DNA from: Planctomycetaceae bacterium
Lineage (GTDB): Bacteria > Planctomycetota > Planctomycetia > Pirellulales > Lacipirellulaceae
DNA length: 12,547 nucleotides
NCBI GenBank assembly: GCA_002713555.1
Contig: PATG01000057.1
Coordinates: 8,304 to 20,850, forward strand
Direction of reading: 5' to 3'
In this document: positions 1-7,253 of the stretch, piece after piece
How the letters are laid out: every line of letters begins with the position of its first letter
Numbering within the stretch: position 1 is the first letter of the stretch
The notes under the pieces: generated by a model
The model's input: the letters and a program-made list of their open reading frames with translations, nothing else
Told to the model about the DNA's origin: nothing
Database searches by the model: none
Position numbers and translations under genes: made by a program

Positions 1-1945
1 CAGGCAGGATTTCCTGTCATCCGTCGTTGTCTTTCTCGTAGCATTGCCACTCTGCATGGGAATTGCAATCGCCTCAGGAGTTCCGGTGGCCGCCGGTTTA
101 TTCACTGGAATTGTTGGGGGTCTTGTAGTCGGATTTCTTGCCGGGGCTCCACTTCAGGTCAGTGGGCCTGCTGCTGGTTTAACGGTCATCGTTTTTGAAC
201 TGGTTCAAAACCACGGATTAGAAGTTTTGGGGATTGCAGTTTTCGTTGGTGGTACTTTGCAGTTGATTGCCGGCCTGTTGGGTTACGGCCGTTGGTTTCG
301 AGCCGTCTCCCCCGCCGTGATTCACGGCATGTTGGCCGGAATTGGGATATTGATCCTTTCCAGTCAGTTTCATGTTATGGTCGACGATTCTCCCAAAGGG
401 AATGGCCTGACGAATCTCCTATCGATCCCTGAGGCGATCCAAAAAGGACTGACCATGCCAGAAATGGGCTCTGCTGAAGAACGCAGCATGCGTCGTGACC
501 TACTCCAACAGATTGGGAGATTACACGAACAACAAGTGCAACAGCGTGAGTTGGTAGCAGAACTAATTCCCGATCAACCTGAGGATCCTGATGCGGACAG
601 TGTATCTTCCGGTCTTTCTTTGCCCGACTTGGACCAGTCTCAACTTGACGATCTTGCCCAAAAGCAGCAGGAACTTCTGAACCAACTTACCAGTCTGGTA
701 GATCAATTCGATGCCCAAGAAGTGGCACAAACGGTTCGCAATCCGGATCGCCTCAAAGCAGCTTCACAACAATGCCGGGCTCAAAGCCAATTGGCAATTG
801 ATGCCTTGCGCCAAGGAAAAGCAGAAGGAATCCGCGAGTCCCAGGCGGACATACAGCATAGTCTAGAAGATGTTCTAGGCGAACTAAAAAATCATGATTG
901 GGCTGCAAAGGTCGGTCTACTGACCATTTTGACACTCATACTTTGGAAGGCACTTGTTCCAGCCAAGCTAAAATTGATTCCTGCACCTCTCGTTGCAGTC
1001 ATAGTCGCAACTGTAGCCACGGCTATTTTAAAATTACCTGTACTCTATGTGGAAGTACCAGATAACTTATGGAGTGAGATACACCTCCCCTCTTGGACCG
1101 TTCTTCAAACAACTCCATTAAGCGTCATCCTTAAAGCCGGGATAGTACTGGCAGTCGTGGCCAGTGCAGAAACTCTACTTTGTGCGACTGCAGTCGATCA
1201 GATGCAATCGACTTATCGCACAAACTACAATCGGGAATTGTTTGCTCAGGGGGTTGGCAATATGATTTGCGGTTTCGTGGGCGCTTTGCCCATGACTGGG
1301 GTAATTGTGCGGAGCTCGGCTAATATTGAAGCTGGGGGGAAAACTCGACTGTCGGCAATCCTGCACGGACTTTGGCTCTTGGTTTTTGTCTCTCTGTTGG
1401 CTTTTGTGCTCCGCATGATTCCAACAGCCGCATTGGCAGCGATGCTTGTTTACATCGGTTACAAGTTGGTAAACTTTCAATCTATTCGTAATCTGAAAAA
1501 ACACGGCTGGGGAGAAGTTTTCATTTATGCAGCCACGGTTGGAACTATTGTTTGCACCGATCTCTTGACCGGAGTATTAACCGGAATCGGCTTGTCGGCT
1601 GCAAAACTTTTGTACTCCTTCTCAAACTTGGTCGCCGATGTGGAGATTGACGAAGCAAATCGAAAAGCAGAGCTCAAACTTGAGGGGGCAGCTACCTTTA
1701 TTGGGTTGCCTATTCTCGCCGAAGCCTTGGAGAAAATACCAGGAAACGTCAATTTGCATGTTAATTTTGAACGCCTCGATTATATAGACCACGCCTGCCT
1801 GGACTTGCTGATCAATTGGGACAAGCAACACGAGGCAACTGGTGGAACTTTAATCATCGACTGGGATACCCTACACGCGCAATTTCGCAGTAAAAATTCC
1901 AAAAACAACAACCAAAAACGTTTCGCTACGCGGAATGCCGGCTGA
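1..1945 (+). CDS. SulP-family inorganic anion transporter with STAS-like domain (5' end missing)
   Basis: Inner-membrane secondary transporter of the SulP/SLC26 class, which moves sulfate, bicarbonate or similar anions; the substrate cannot be told from sequence. The frame is open from base 2 and 647 residues are visible. The first ones (RQDFLSSVVVFLVALPLCMG) match the first SulP helix, so the true start lies just outside and the in-frame TTG at 44 is not the start. Hydrophobic segments fill bases 2-430 and about 899-1620. A cytoplasmic STAS-like domain (beta-alpha pattern, VNLHVNFERLDYIDHACLDL) occupies about 1640-1890. Odd feature: a hydrophilic, Gln/Glu/Asp-rich, probably helical insert of about 145 residues (bases ~455-898) separates the helix ending before MVDDSPKGNGLTNLL from the next one (VGLLTILTLILW). 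Standard SulP proteins have only a short loop there. Family assignment is secure; function of the insert is unknown. Confidence 0.93.
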   Translation, partial: RQDFLSSVVVFLVALPLCMGIAIASGVPVAAGLFTGIVGGLVVGFLAGAPLQVSGPAAGLTVIVFELVQNHGLEVLGIAVFVGGTLQLIAGLLGYGRWFRAVSPAVIHGMLAGIGILILSSQFHVMVDDSPKGNGLTNLLSIPEAIQKGLTMPEMGSAEERSMRRDLLQQIGRLHEQQVQQRELVAELIPDQPEDPDADSVSSGLSLPDLDQSQLDDLAQKQQELLNQLTSLVDQFDAQEVAQTVRNPDRLKAASQQCRAQSQLAIDALRQGKAEGIRESQADIQHSLEDVLGELKNHDWAAKVGLLTILTLILWKALVPAKLKLIPAPLVAVIVATVATAILKLPVLYVEVPDNLWSEIHLPSWTVLQTTPLSVILKAGIVLAVVASAETLLCATAVDQMQSTYRTNYNRELFAQGVGNMICGFVGALPMTGVIVRSSANIEAGGKTRLSAILHGLWLLVFVSLLAFVLRMIPTAALAAMLVYIGYKLVNFQSIRNLKKHGWGEVFIYAATVGTIVCTDLLTGVLTGIGLSAAKLLYSFSNLVADVEIDEANRKAELKLEGAATFIGLPILAEALEKIPGNVNLHVNFERLDYIDHACLDLLINWDKQHEATGGTLIIDWDTLHAQFRSKNSKNNNQKRFATRNAG

Positions 1946-1954
1946 TGGAATTTG

Positions 1955-2008
1955 TCGCAGCTGGATTGTCCCAGTAGGGTTTCTCAGCTGGGTTGCCCGC
2001 AGAGGACC
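1955..2008 (+). repeat. Degenerate tandem repeat of a 27-base unit
   Basis: Two adjacent 27-base units (1955-1981 and 1982-2008) share 17 of 27 positions. The match is concentrated in the first 17 bases, CAGCTGGATTGTCCC versus CAGCTGGGTTGCCCG. Read in frame they encode SQLDCPSRV and SQLGCPQRT, but the surrounding open frame starts at a TTG and runs into the opposite-strand dehydrogenase gene, so coding is unlikely. The repeat sits between the convergent ends of the transporter and the dehydrogenase. It could be a remnant of a dispersed intergenic repeat. No convincing T-tract terminator is visible in this gap. Confidence 0.4.
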
Positions 2009-2034
2009 AAATCCACTTTTGCAGACACCTTCCC

Positions 2035-3315
2035 TTACCACAAGACGAGCGACTGTTTGAAAAGTTCTACGAGATCGTCTTTCTCTGCTGGACGAGGTGA
2101 AAGCTTGGTGACTCGATGCTGGGGAAGGGTTCCTTCGGCCAATGCAAGGGCATCGTCAGCCGTGTAACCAATTGCCGCTAGTCCATTCGGCATGTCCAAA
2201 GTACGCAGGATTTCGATCAAACGCTGAGCCACGGCTTCACCGGCATCTGCTGCGTCAACGCTTCGCACATCGGCACCCAAGCATTGTGCAGCCAACAGAT
2301 GACGCTCTGGGCAAGCGCTGCTTGTGAATCGAAATACTGCCGGAGCCGTCAAGGCAACGGACAATCCATGTGGCACGATAGGATGATCCTCTGGGTATCC
2401 GGGTGGATAGTAATCCCGAACTTTGCTACTGATCGGATAGGACATACCGTGGCAAAGATGAACTCCCGAGTTGCCAAAACCCATGCCAGCATAGCTGCTG
2501 GCTAACAGCATCTGGCCTCGCGCTTCCTCGTCATCAGGATCACGATAAGCACGGATAAGATACTTATCAATCATTTTCAGCGCTTGCAGGACCCAGATGT
2601 CGCTGATGGGATTCGAGCCTTGATAGGCAGGACGTAAATGTGGCTGCTCGGGTCGCGGTCGCTGTTGGTAGGGCAGGGCGGTAAACGATTCTATGGCATG
2701 ACACAAAACATCCAGTCCGGGCGCTGCAATGGCTAGTGGAGGTAAGGTACGCGTGTTTTCAGGATCGACAATTCCCAACATGGGTTTGAGCATGCGACTG
2801 GCAATACCTGTCTTTAGCTTGCGGTCCAAGAGATCGAAGATCGCAACACCCGTGGTTTCGCTGCCGGTACCCGCGGTCGTCGGAATTGCAATGAGTGGCT
2901 TCAACGGACCTGGTACAGGTTGTCCTGCTCCAATGGGCGCATTGACATAGGTGAGAAAATCGGCTGGATAAGTCGAGTACAGATTGGTTGCTTTTGCCGT
3001 ATCAAGGGTTGAACCGCCACCAACTGCCACGAAGGCATCAAAATTGCATTTCGAGGTAAAATCAATGGCCTTGAGCATCGATTCCTCGCTCGGTTCGACG
3101 CGGACTTCGTCATACACTTCGTAGTTTATATTCTGACTATCAAGTGATTGCTGGACTGTCACAAAGGGTTGCAAGTTGCGGACCACAGGATCTGTGATCA
3201 GAAGAACTTTCTTGACACCCAGATTGACCAGGTCCATTCCCACTTCGCGGGTGGCACCAGAACCAAATCGAATCTGGGAGGTTGCCATTTCAAAGGCATA
3301 TTCCTTATCGCTCAT
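2035..3315 (-). CDS. Hydroxyacid-oxoacid transhydrogenase (ADHFE1-type iron-containing alcohol dehydrogenase)
   Basis: Group III metal-dependent alcohol dehydrogenase, 426 residues. It closely resembles the animal mitochondrial ADHFE1/HOT enzyme, which couples oxidation of 4-hydroxybutyrate to succinic semialdehyde with reduction of 2-oxoglutarate to D-2-hydroxyglutarate. The ADHFE1-like N-terminus (YAFEMATSQIRFGSGATREV) is followed by the dinucleotide-binding GGGST at residues 99-103, PTTAGTGSETTGVAIF at 145-160 and PAYQGSNPISDIW at 229-241. Metal ligands expected from the family are present: Asp202, His206 (DVLCH), His289 (CHGMSYPI) and His316 (PHGLSV). The C-terminal TLPQHRVTKLSPRP also matches ADHFE1. 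Length is as expected for the bacterial form without a targeting peptide. The ATG start has only a weak purine stretch (GAGAGAAATCA) before it. No neighbour suggests the pathway, so the physiological substrate is inferred from similarity; a plain alcohol dehydrogenase is the alternative. Confidence 0.9.
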   Translation of the reverse strand: MSDKEYAFEMATSQIRFGSGATREVGMDLVNLGVKKVLLITDPVVRNLQPFVTVQQSLDSQNINYEVYDEVRVEPSEESMLKAIDFTSKCNFDAFVAVGGGSTLDTAKATNLYSTYPADFLTYVNAPIGAGQPVPGPLKPLIAIPTTAGTGSETTGVAIFDLLDRKLKTGIASRMLKPMLGIVDPENTRTLPPLAIAAPGLDVLCHAIESFTALPYQQRPRPEQPHLRPAYQGSNPISDIWVLQALKMIDKYLIRAYRDPDDEEARGQMLLASSYAGMGFGNSGVHLCHGMSYPISSKVRDYYPPGYPEDHPIVPHGLSVALTAPAVFRFTSSACPERHLLAAQCLGADVRSVDAADAGEAVAQRLIEILRTLDMPNGLAAIGYTADDALALAEGTLPQHRVTKLSPRPAEKDDLVELFKQSLVLW

Positions 3316-3688
3316 TGATTTCTCTCGTCAAAAAAGGATCGCTGTGCAATTATTCGCAAGTTCGCTGTTAATGAATCCATTTACCTTAGCGCGAGAGCCT
3401 CTGAGAGCATAACCCAGAATCTATCTACTTCGCCAGATACCAACGCGTATTTCTTGAGTACGGGTTTCAATAACCGATAGAAACCAGCGGAATGAATCAA
3501 AGAGGTTCGAAAACATCTAAGGTGATGGACTTTCACGCCTTTCGTCGGTTATCCTCTCACGAGGAAAAAGAGTTCTAGAACTCGTTCTACGAATTGAGTC
3601 TAAGTTGGACTTTTTTACGGCATGCTCCTTTGGTGGCATGTCCCTACTTTCACTCCCTGCAACGCGCCATGAGCGTGTTGGATAGACT
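3316..3688. other. 373-base divergent intergenic region
   Basis: Lies between the leftward dehydrogenase and the rightward membrane-protein/symporter pair, so it must hold promoters for both. No gene is supported: the open frames that enter it are short and overlap neighbouring genes out of frame. Visible structure includes a perfect 6-base inverted repeat (GGTTTC 3463-3468, GAAACC 3480-3485), a small hairpin (TCCTC 3552-3556, GAGGA 3561-3565) and the 14-base palindrome listed separately. No convincing sigma-70 -35/-10 pair was found for either direction. Confidence 0.4.
3570..3593. promoter_or_regulatory. Perfect 14-base palindrome with adjacent half repeat (operator candidate)
   Basis: GAGTTCTAGAACTC at 3570-3583 is a perfect palindrome. 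Its core GTTCTAGAAC (3572-3581) is followed 12 bases on by the near copy GTTCTACGAA (3584-3593). The site lies about 100 bases upstream of the membrane-protein/symporter pair and about 255 bases upstream of the dehydrogenase. Position and symmetry fit the binding site of a dimeric repressor or activator, but no regulator gene is in the window and no known box (for example LexA, with its four-base spacer) matches. Confidence 0.35.
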
Positions 3689-4219
3689 ATGAAAATTACG
3701 CATCTCTTATTCTGTTTTTTGGTTCTGATGGGAACTGCGTTTATCGGGATTTGCTGTTTCGAACAAATACCGGGAGAACAAGGTATGAGCCACCCTGCGT
3801 ACCCAGAAAATACAATGATGCAGACACCTGAAGACTCTGAGCCACACCCATGGCTAGTTTTTATGACAGGCGCCTTCGGATTCCTCACTGCGCTCTTTGC
3901 AGGTGTCGCGCTCTTGCTGGGCCTCAAACCCCATCATCGGTCTGGACCTGTAGGGCGTGGGCTGGTACTTGCTACCGTTGTCTATGCCACCTTGCTAGGT
4001 TTGGTCGTTGCCATTGATTGGTACACATCTGCAGATGGCATGAATTCGATATTTGGTTTTCCGATCTCAACAGCGATGATGCTATTCGTGCTGGGGCCCT
4101 TTCCATTTGTATTTGTGTCTCTTTACGCGATCAACTTTCCAAACTGGATCATGAGTCCAGAAGACGAGCAAGACTTTCACAAACTGGTAGCAAAACGTCG
4201 CCAGCAACAAACTGATTGA
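3689..4219 (+). CDS. Small four-helix membrane protein, possible symporter partner
   Basis: Not a family I recognise. The 176-residue product has four likely membrane segments at about 5-23, 55-79, 90-110 and 123-148. A polar loop (residues 24-54) follows the first segment, which could alternatively act as a signal peptide. The C-terminal tail is charged and hydrophilic (SPEDEQDFHKLVAKRRQQQ). The ATG at 3689 is preceded by no clear Shine-Dalgarno sequence. The stop is 3 bases before the sodium:solute symporter start, so the two are almost certainly co-transcribed and probably translationally coupled. Some bacterial sodium:solute symporters are encoded with a short membrane protein (for example the DUF485 proteins next to acetate permeases). 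By analogy this could be an accessory subunit, but I see no DUF485 signature, so that role is inference from position. Confidence 0.75.
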   Translation: MKITHLLFCFLVLMGTAFIGICCFEQIPGEQGMSHPAYPENTMMQTPEDSEPHPWLVFMTGAFGFLTALFAGVALLLGLKPHHRSGPVGRGLVLATVVYATLLGLVVAIDWYTSADGMNSIFGFPISTAMMLFVLGPFPFVFVSLYAINFPNWIMSPEDEQDFHKLVAKRRQQQTD

Positions 4220-4222
4220 ACT

Positions 4223-5707
4223 ATGGAACACTACCGCGCCACAATTATTCTTGTCTGCGTTGCTGCCTATATGGTGATGTGCCTGTTGATCGGATTGTGG
4301 GCGATGCGACGCACGAAGTCGACCAGCGACTACTTTATGGCAGGGCGCAGTCTGGGCATCGTTGTTACAGGTGTGGCAGTGTTCTCGAGCATGATGAGTG
4401 GTTTTGGATTCGTGGGCGGTCCTGGCCTCGTGTATAGTATGGGCATGAGCAGTGTGTGGATTGTTGTTGCCGCGCCCATCGGATATTGTTTTTCATTTTT
4501 TTTACTAGGTAAACGCCTGCGACTCATGGGCGAACTGTGCGACTCGGTTTCGCTTCCCGATGTAGTTGCGGCGCGTTACCGAAGCGAAGCCTGTCGACTG
4601 CTCACTGCGCTGGCTATTGTGTTGGGTGTGATGGGGTACTTGGGTGCTCAAATCCTGGCCATGGCAACCGTTTTAAAAGACCTTATCTCAAATCATCCGG
4701 CCCTGGGGGCAGTCTCTCTGGAGTTCTGTATGGCGGCTTCCTGCGCGGTGCTCGTTTTCTACTGCGTCACCGGGGGTATGATCGCATCCGTTTATACGGA
4801 TCTCATTCAAGGTCTCATGATGGTGGTTGCTGCAATCCTCGTATTTGCAGCTGCTATCAATTCTTACGAAGGGGGGGTACAGGGTGTCATCGAGACGATC
4901 CATGCAGACAACCCCCCTGCCATTTTGCCCTGGGGTACCTTGGGAATGGTTGGCGTGTTGTCCTGGTTTTTTCTTTTTTCTGCGGGTCAGGTTGGCCAGC
5001 CTCATATTGTGACAAAGTTCATGATGAATAAACGGATTTCCGACTGCCGACATATTTTGGCATTTGCAGCGATCGGCTACGGGCTGTCAGCCCTTTTGTG
5101 GATCAGTATTGGGCTGGTCATGCGCGCCCATGTGTTGAATGGGTCGTACTCACCTTTGACCGGAAGTGACGACGCGGCGCCTCAATTCTTGCAGGCCTTT
5201 ACCCATCCTGTGTTGGCGGGACTGGTCTTTGCAGGCCTGTTTTCAGCCATTATGTCGACCGCAGATGCCTTTCTGAATATTGGTGCCGCCGCAGTTGTGC
5301 ATGATATTCCCCGTGCTCTGCGAGGCCGCTCCTTACAGCACGAATTGTTTTGGGCACGGATAGCTACAGCCGTACTGGCAATCATTGCATCTCTATTTGC
5401 CCTTTATCTGAACGATCTGGTTGCGCTACTTGGCGCCTTTGGCTGGGGAACCTTTGCAGCCGCTTTAGTGCCCACTGTCGCCATTGGCTTCAATTGGAAA
5501 CGTGCAACCGCACCCGCTGCAATCACAGCGATTGCATCCAGCCTGCTGATCAATTTTGTGATCCGTGTGGGTGACCTGCCGATCCCCCACGGATTTCAGG
5601 TAGGTGCCTTATCCTTATTGGTCTCACTTATTCTTTTTTTTAGTATTTCTTTGTGCTCCTCTCCACCAAAACTCGACGCTGATATCGAGGCCGTGATGGA
5701 CATGTAG
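4223..5707 (+). CDS. Sodium:solute symporter (SSS family, proline/pantothenate-permease type)
   Basis: Inner-membrane Na+-coupled uptake carrier of the SSS family; 494 residues, close to PutP length, with about 12-13 hydrophobic segments. Family hallmarks seen: DYFMAGRSLG at 36-45, the signature CVTGGMIASVYTDLIQ at 181-196, GQPHIVTKFM at 258-267, and SAIMSTADAF at 341-350. In the last, Ser345-Thr346 correspond to the Na2-site Ser/Thr pair of PutP. GQPHI is typical of the proline/pantothenate branch, yet the solute (amino acid, organic acid or vitamin) cannot be fixed. The start is ATG at 4223, immediately after the TGA of the preceding small membrane protein and in the same frame (TGA-ACT-ATG). 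No Shine-Dalgarno sequence is visible, which suggests reinitiation or coupling. Confidence 0.92.
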   Translation: MEHYRATIILVCVAAYMVMCLLIGLWAMRRTKSTSDYFMAGRSLGIVVTGVAVFSSMMSGFGFVGGPGLVYSMGMSSVWIVVAAPIGYCFSFFLLGKRLRLMGELCDSVSLPDVVAARYRSEACRLLTALAIVLGVMGYLGAQILAMATVLKDLISNHPALGAVSLEFCMAASCAVLVFYCVTGGMIASVYTDLIQGLMMVVAAILVFAAAINSYEGGVQGVIETIHADNPPAILPWGTLGMVGVLSWFFLFSAGQVGQPHIVTKFMMNKRISDCRHILAFAAIGYGLSALLWISIGLVMRAHVLNGSYSPLTGSDDAAPQFLQAFTHPVLAGLVFAGLFSAIMSTADAFLNIGAAAVVHDIPRALRGRSLQHELFWARIATAVLAIIASLFALYLNDLVALLGAFGWGTFAAALVPTVAIGFNWKRATAPAAITAIASSLLINFVIRVGDLPIPHGFQVGALSLLVSLILFFSISLCSSPPKLDADIEAVMDM

Positions 5708-5773
5708 GTTGGGATTGCAGATCCTGATACCAAAAAGTCGGTCCACCATGAGTGAGGCAAGAAGAGTCTATCC

Positions 5774-5800
5774 TAAAACCAAGGGCCGCCTCCCCCTTGA
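5774..5800 (-). terminator. Possible intrinsic terminator of selB-selA
   Basis: Read on the - strand about 17 bases after the selA stop: a 6-base-pair stem (CAAGGG, complement of 5794-5799; CCCTTG, complement of 5780-5785) with an 8-base loop, extendable by G-U pairs, followed by GTTTTA. The U-run is short, so termination may be weak. The rightward symporter gene ends nearby, but the T-run is on the wrong side for it. Confidence 0.4.
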
Positions 5801-5816
5801 CCTTCCCAATTTCTGG

Positions 5817-7247
5817 CTAGCTTGAACGAGAGCACATCTGGCTGACTGCATTGCAGAAGAGATCGTCATCTTCGGGTTGTATACATCGCAAGTCCAACAG
5901 AACTGCATCATCCTGAACCCTTCCCACTATGGAGGGATGTCCTAAACGCAATCTTTGTGCAATGGTATCCGGGTCGTAAACCGAATGCTGTATTCTCACA
6001 GCACAACTAGGCATTTCACTTCCTGGCAATGAGCCTCCTCCTACGGAGGCTATACTTTCAATCACGTTCACTTGCCAATCGGGGTGCGATTGCGAAAGCC
6101 TTTCTACTATTTTAGCTGCTCGAAGCTGGATCTTTTCAACGGGTACTTGCATCATCTTGTAGAAAGGAATGGAATCTAAAGCATGTGGATCAGAATCGGC
6201 AAGGCGGTAGATTGCCAAAGTTGCCTGCAGAGCTGCCAAAGTAACCTTGTCCACTCGTAGAGCGCGGCTAATAGGATGGCGTTCAAGTTTTTGGATAAGT
6301 GTTTTTTTACCTACGATCACTCCGCATTGAGGACCACCCAGCAGCTTATCTCCACTAAATAAAACTAAATCTGCTCCCGCACGAATACTGTTCCTGACGT
6401 GCGGTTCTGATTCTAATAGCTTGATTGGTGAGCTACCCAGGGACCCGGACCCGATATCATGAATCACCGGAATGTCATGCTCCTCCCCTAGTCTCACAAG
6501 CTCTTTCAGATTTGCCTGCTCCGTAAAACCAACAACTTGATAGTTGCTGGTATGAACCATAATGATGGCTCCCGTATCATCGCTGATTGCATTTGCATAA
6601 TCATTCACTCGAGTCCGGTTGGTAGTACCAACTGCTCTCAGCTTTGTACCAAAAGCTTCAAAGACTTCCGGCAAGCGAAATCCGCCTCCTATTTCAATCA
6701 ACTCTCCCTGAGATACGATAACTTCGCGTCCCGAAGCGAAAGCTGCCAGCAATAACCCTGTTGCTCCCGCATTGTTGTTGACAACATGAGCTGCTTCGGC
6801 ACCTGTAAGAGAACACAAATCGGCTTCAACAATTTGAGAGCGTTGGGTTCTTTTCCCCGAGACCAGATCAATTTCTACGTTGCAGTATCCTGCGGATTCG
6901 TTCATCGCCGCGATAGCTTGTGGGGCTAATGGCGCTCGGCCTAAACCCGTATGCAAGAGAATACCCGTGGCGTTGAGGACTTTTCGAATTTGCACCTGGT
7001 TGAATTGATCGAGTAATTCAACAACCGTTTCTGCGAATGCCTCCAAATCCTCTGGATCGACCTGGGGACCAGCCTGTTGTATCTGGTTTCTCTGCTGATC
7101 CAGAACCAGGCGTGCAGTTTCTCGAGTACGGACTCTGCCAAATTGCTGCTCTGCAGCTTGGAGCCTCTTTGTTTGTAACAAGTCATGAACACTGGGCAAC
7201 TTACGAAACAGATTCGATATTTCATCCGGTGGCAGTTGTGATGTCAT
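5817..7247 (-). CDS. selA: L-seryl-tRNA(Sec) selenium transferase SelA
   Basis: Cytoplasmic PLP enzyme that converts Ser-tRNA-Sec to Sec-tRNA-Sec with selenophosphate; 476 residues, in line with E. coli SelA (about 460). The N-terminal helical tRNA-binding region contains LPSVHDLLQT (17-26). Core motifs follow: NATGILLHTGLGRAPL (92-107), VEIDLVSGKR (124-133), EAAHVVNNNAGA (151-162), SQGELIEIGGGFRLPEV (179-195), GTTNRT (207-212) and IHDIGSGSLG (262-271). The PLP-anchoring Lys301 lies in FSGDKLLGGPQ. All expected catalytic landmarks are intact. It is the second gene after selB with a 6-base gap, so it is co-transcribed, and a candidate terminator follows. No Shine-Dalgarno sequence is evident in the short gap. 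Confidence 0.97.
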   Translation of the reverse strand: MTSQLPPDEISNLFRKLPSVHDLLQTKRLQAAEQQFGRVRTRETARLVLDQQRNQIQQAGPQVDPEDLEAFAETVVELLDQFNQVQIRKVLNATGILLHTGLGRAPLAPQAIAAMNESAGYCNVEIDLVSGKRTQRSQIVEADLCSLTGAEAAHVVNNNAGATGLLLAAFASGREVIVSQGELIEIGGGFRLPEVFEAFGTKLRAVGTTNRTRVNDYANAISDDTGAIIMVHTSNYQVVGFTEQANLKELVRLGEEHDIPVIHDIGSGSLGSSPIKLLESEPHVRNSIRAGADLVLFSGDKLLGGPQCGVIVGKKTLIQKLERHPISRALRVDKVTLAALQATLAIYRLADSDPHALDSIPFYKMMQVPVEKIQLRAAKIVERLSQSHPDWQVNVIESIASVGGGSLPGSEMPSCAVRIQHSVYDPDTIAQRLRLGHPSIVGRVQDDAVLLDLRCIQPEDDDLFCNAVSQMCSRSS

Positions 7248-7253
7248 ATCAAC

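Noticed and set aside
1952..2167. 71-codon open frame with SQL-CP repeats.
   Set aside because: TTG start, and most of its length is antisense to the conserved dehydrogenase C-terminus; no support for translation.
3570..3590. LexA/SOS box at the palindrome.
   Set aside because: GAAC and GTTC are separated by two bases rather than the four of the Gram-positive-type LexA box, and no SOS gene adjoins.
3517..3927. 136-codon open frame on the - strand.
   Set aside because: It overlaps the + strand membrane-protein gene, has no recognisable features and low-complexity basic composition; a shadow frame.
4217..4225. The small membrane protein and the symporter are in the same frame, separated only by TGA-ACT, in a genome with selenocysteine machinery: possible UGA read-through fusion.
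   Set aside because: No convincing SECIS-like hairpin follows the TGA, the symporter begins at a normal SSS N-terminus right at the ATG, and no known homologue requires a Sec here. Ordinary stop and restart is simpler.
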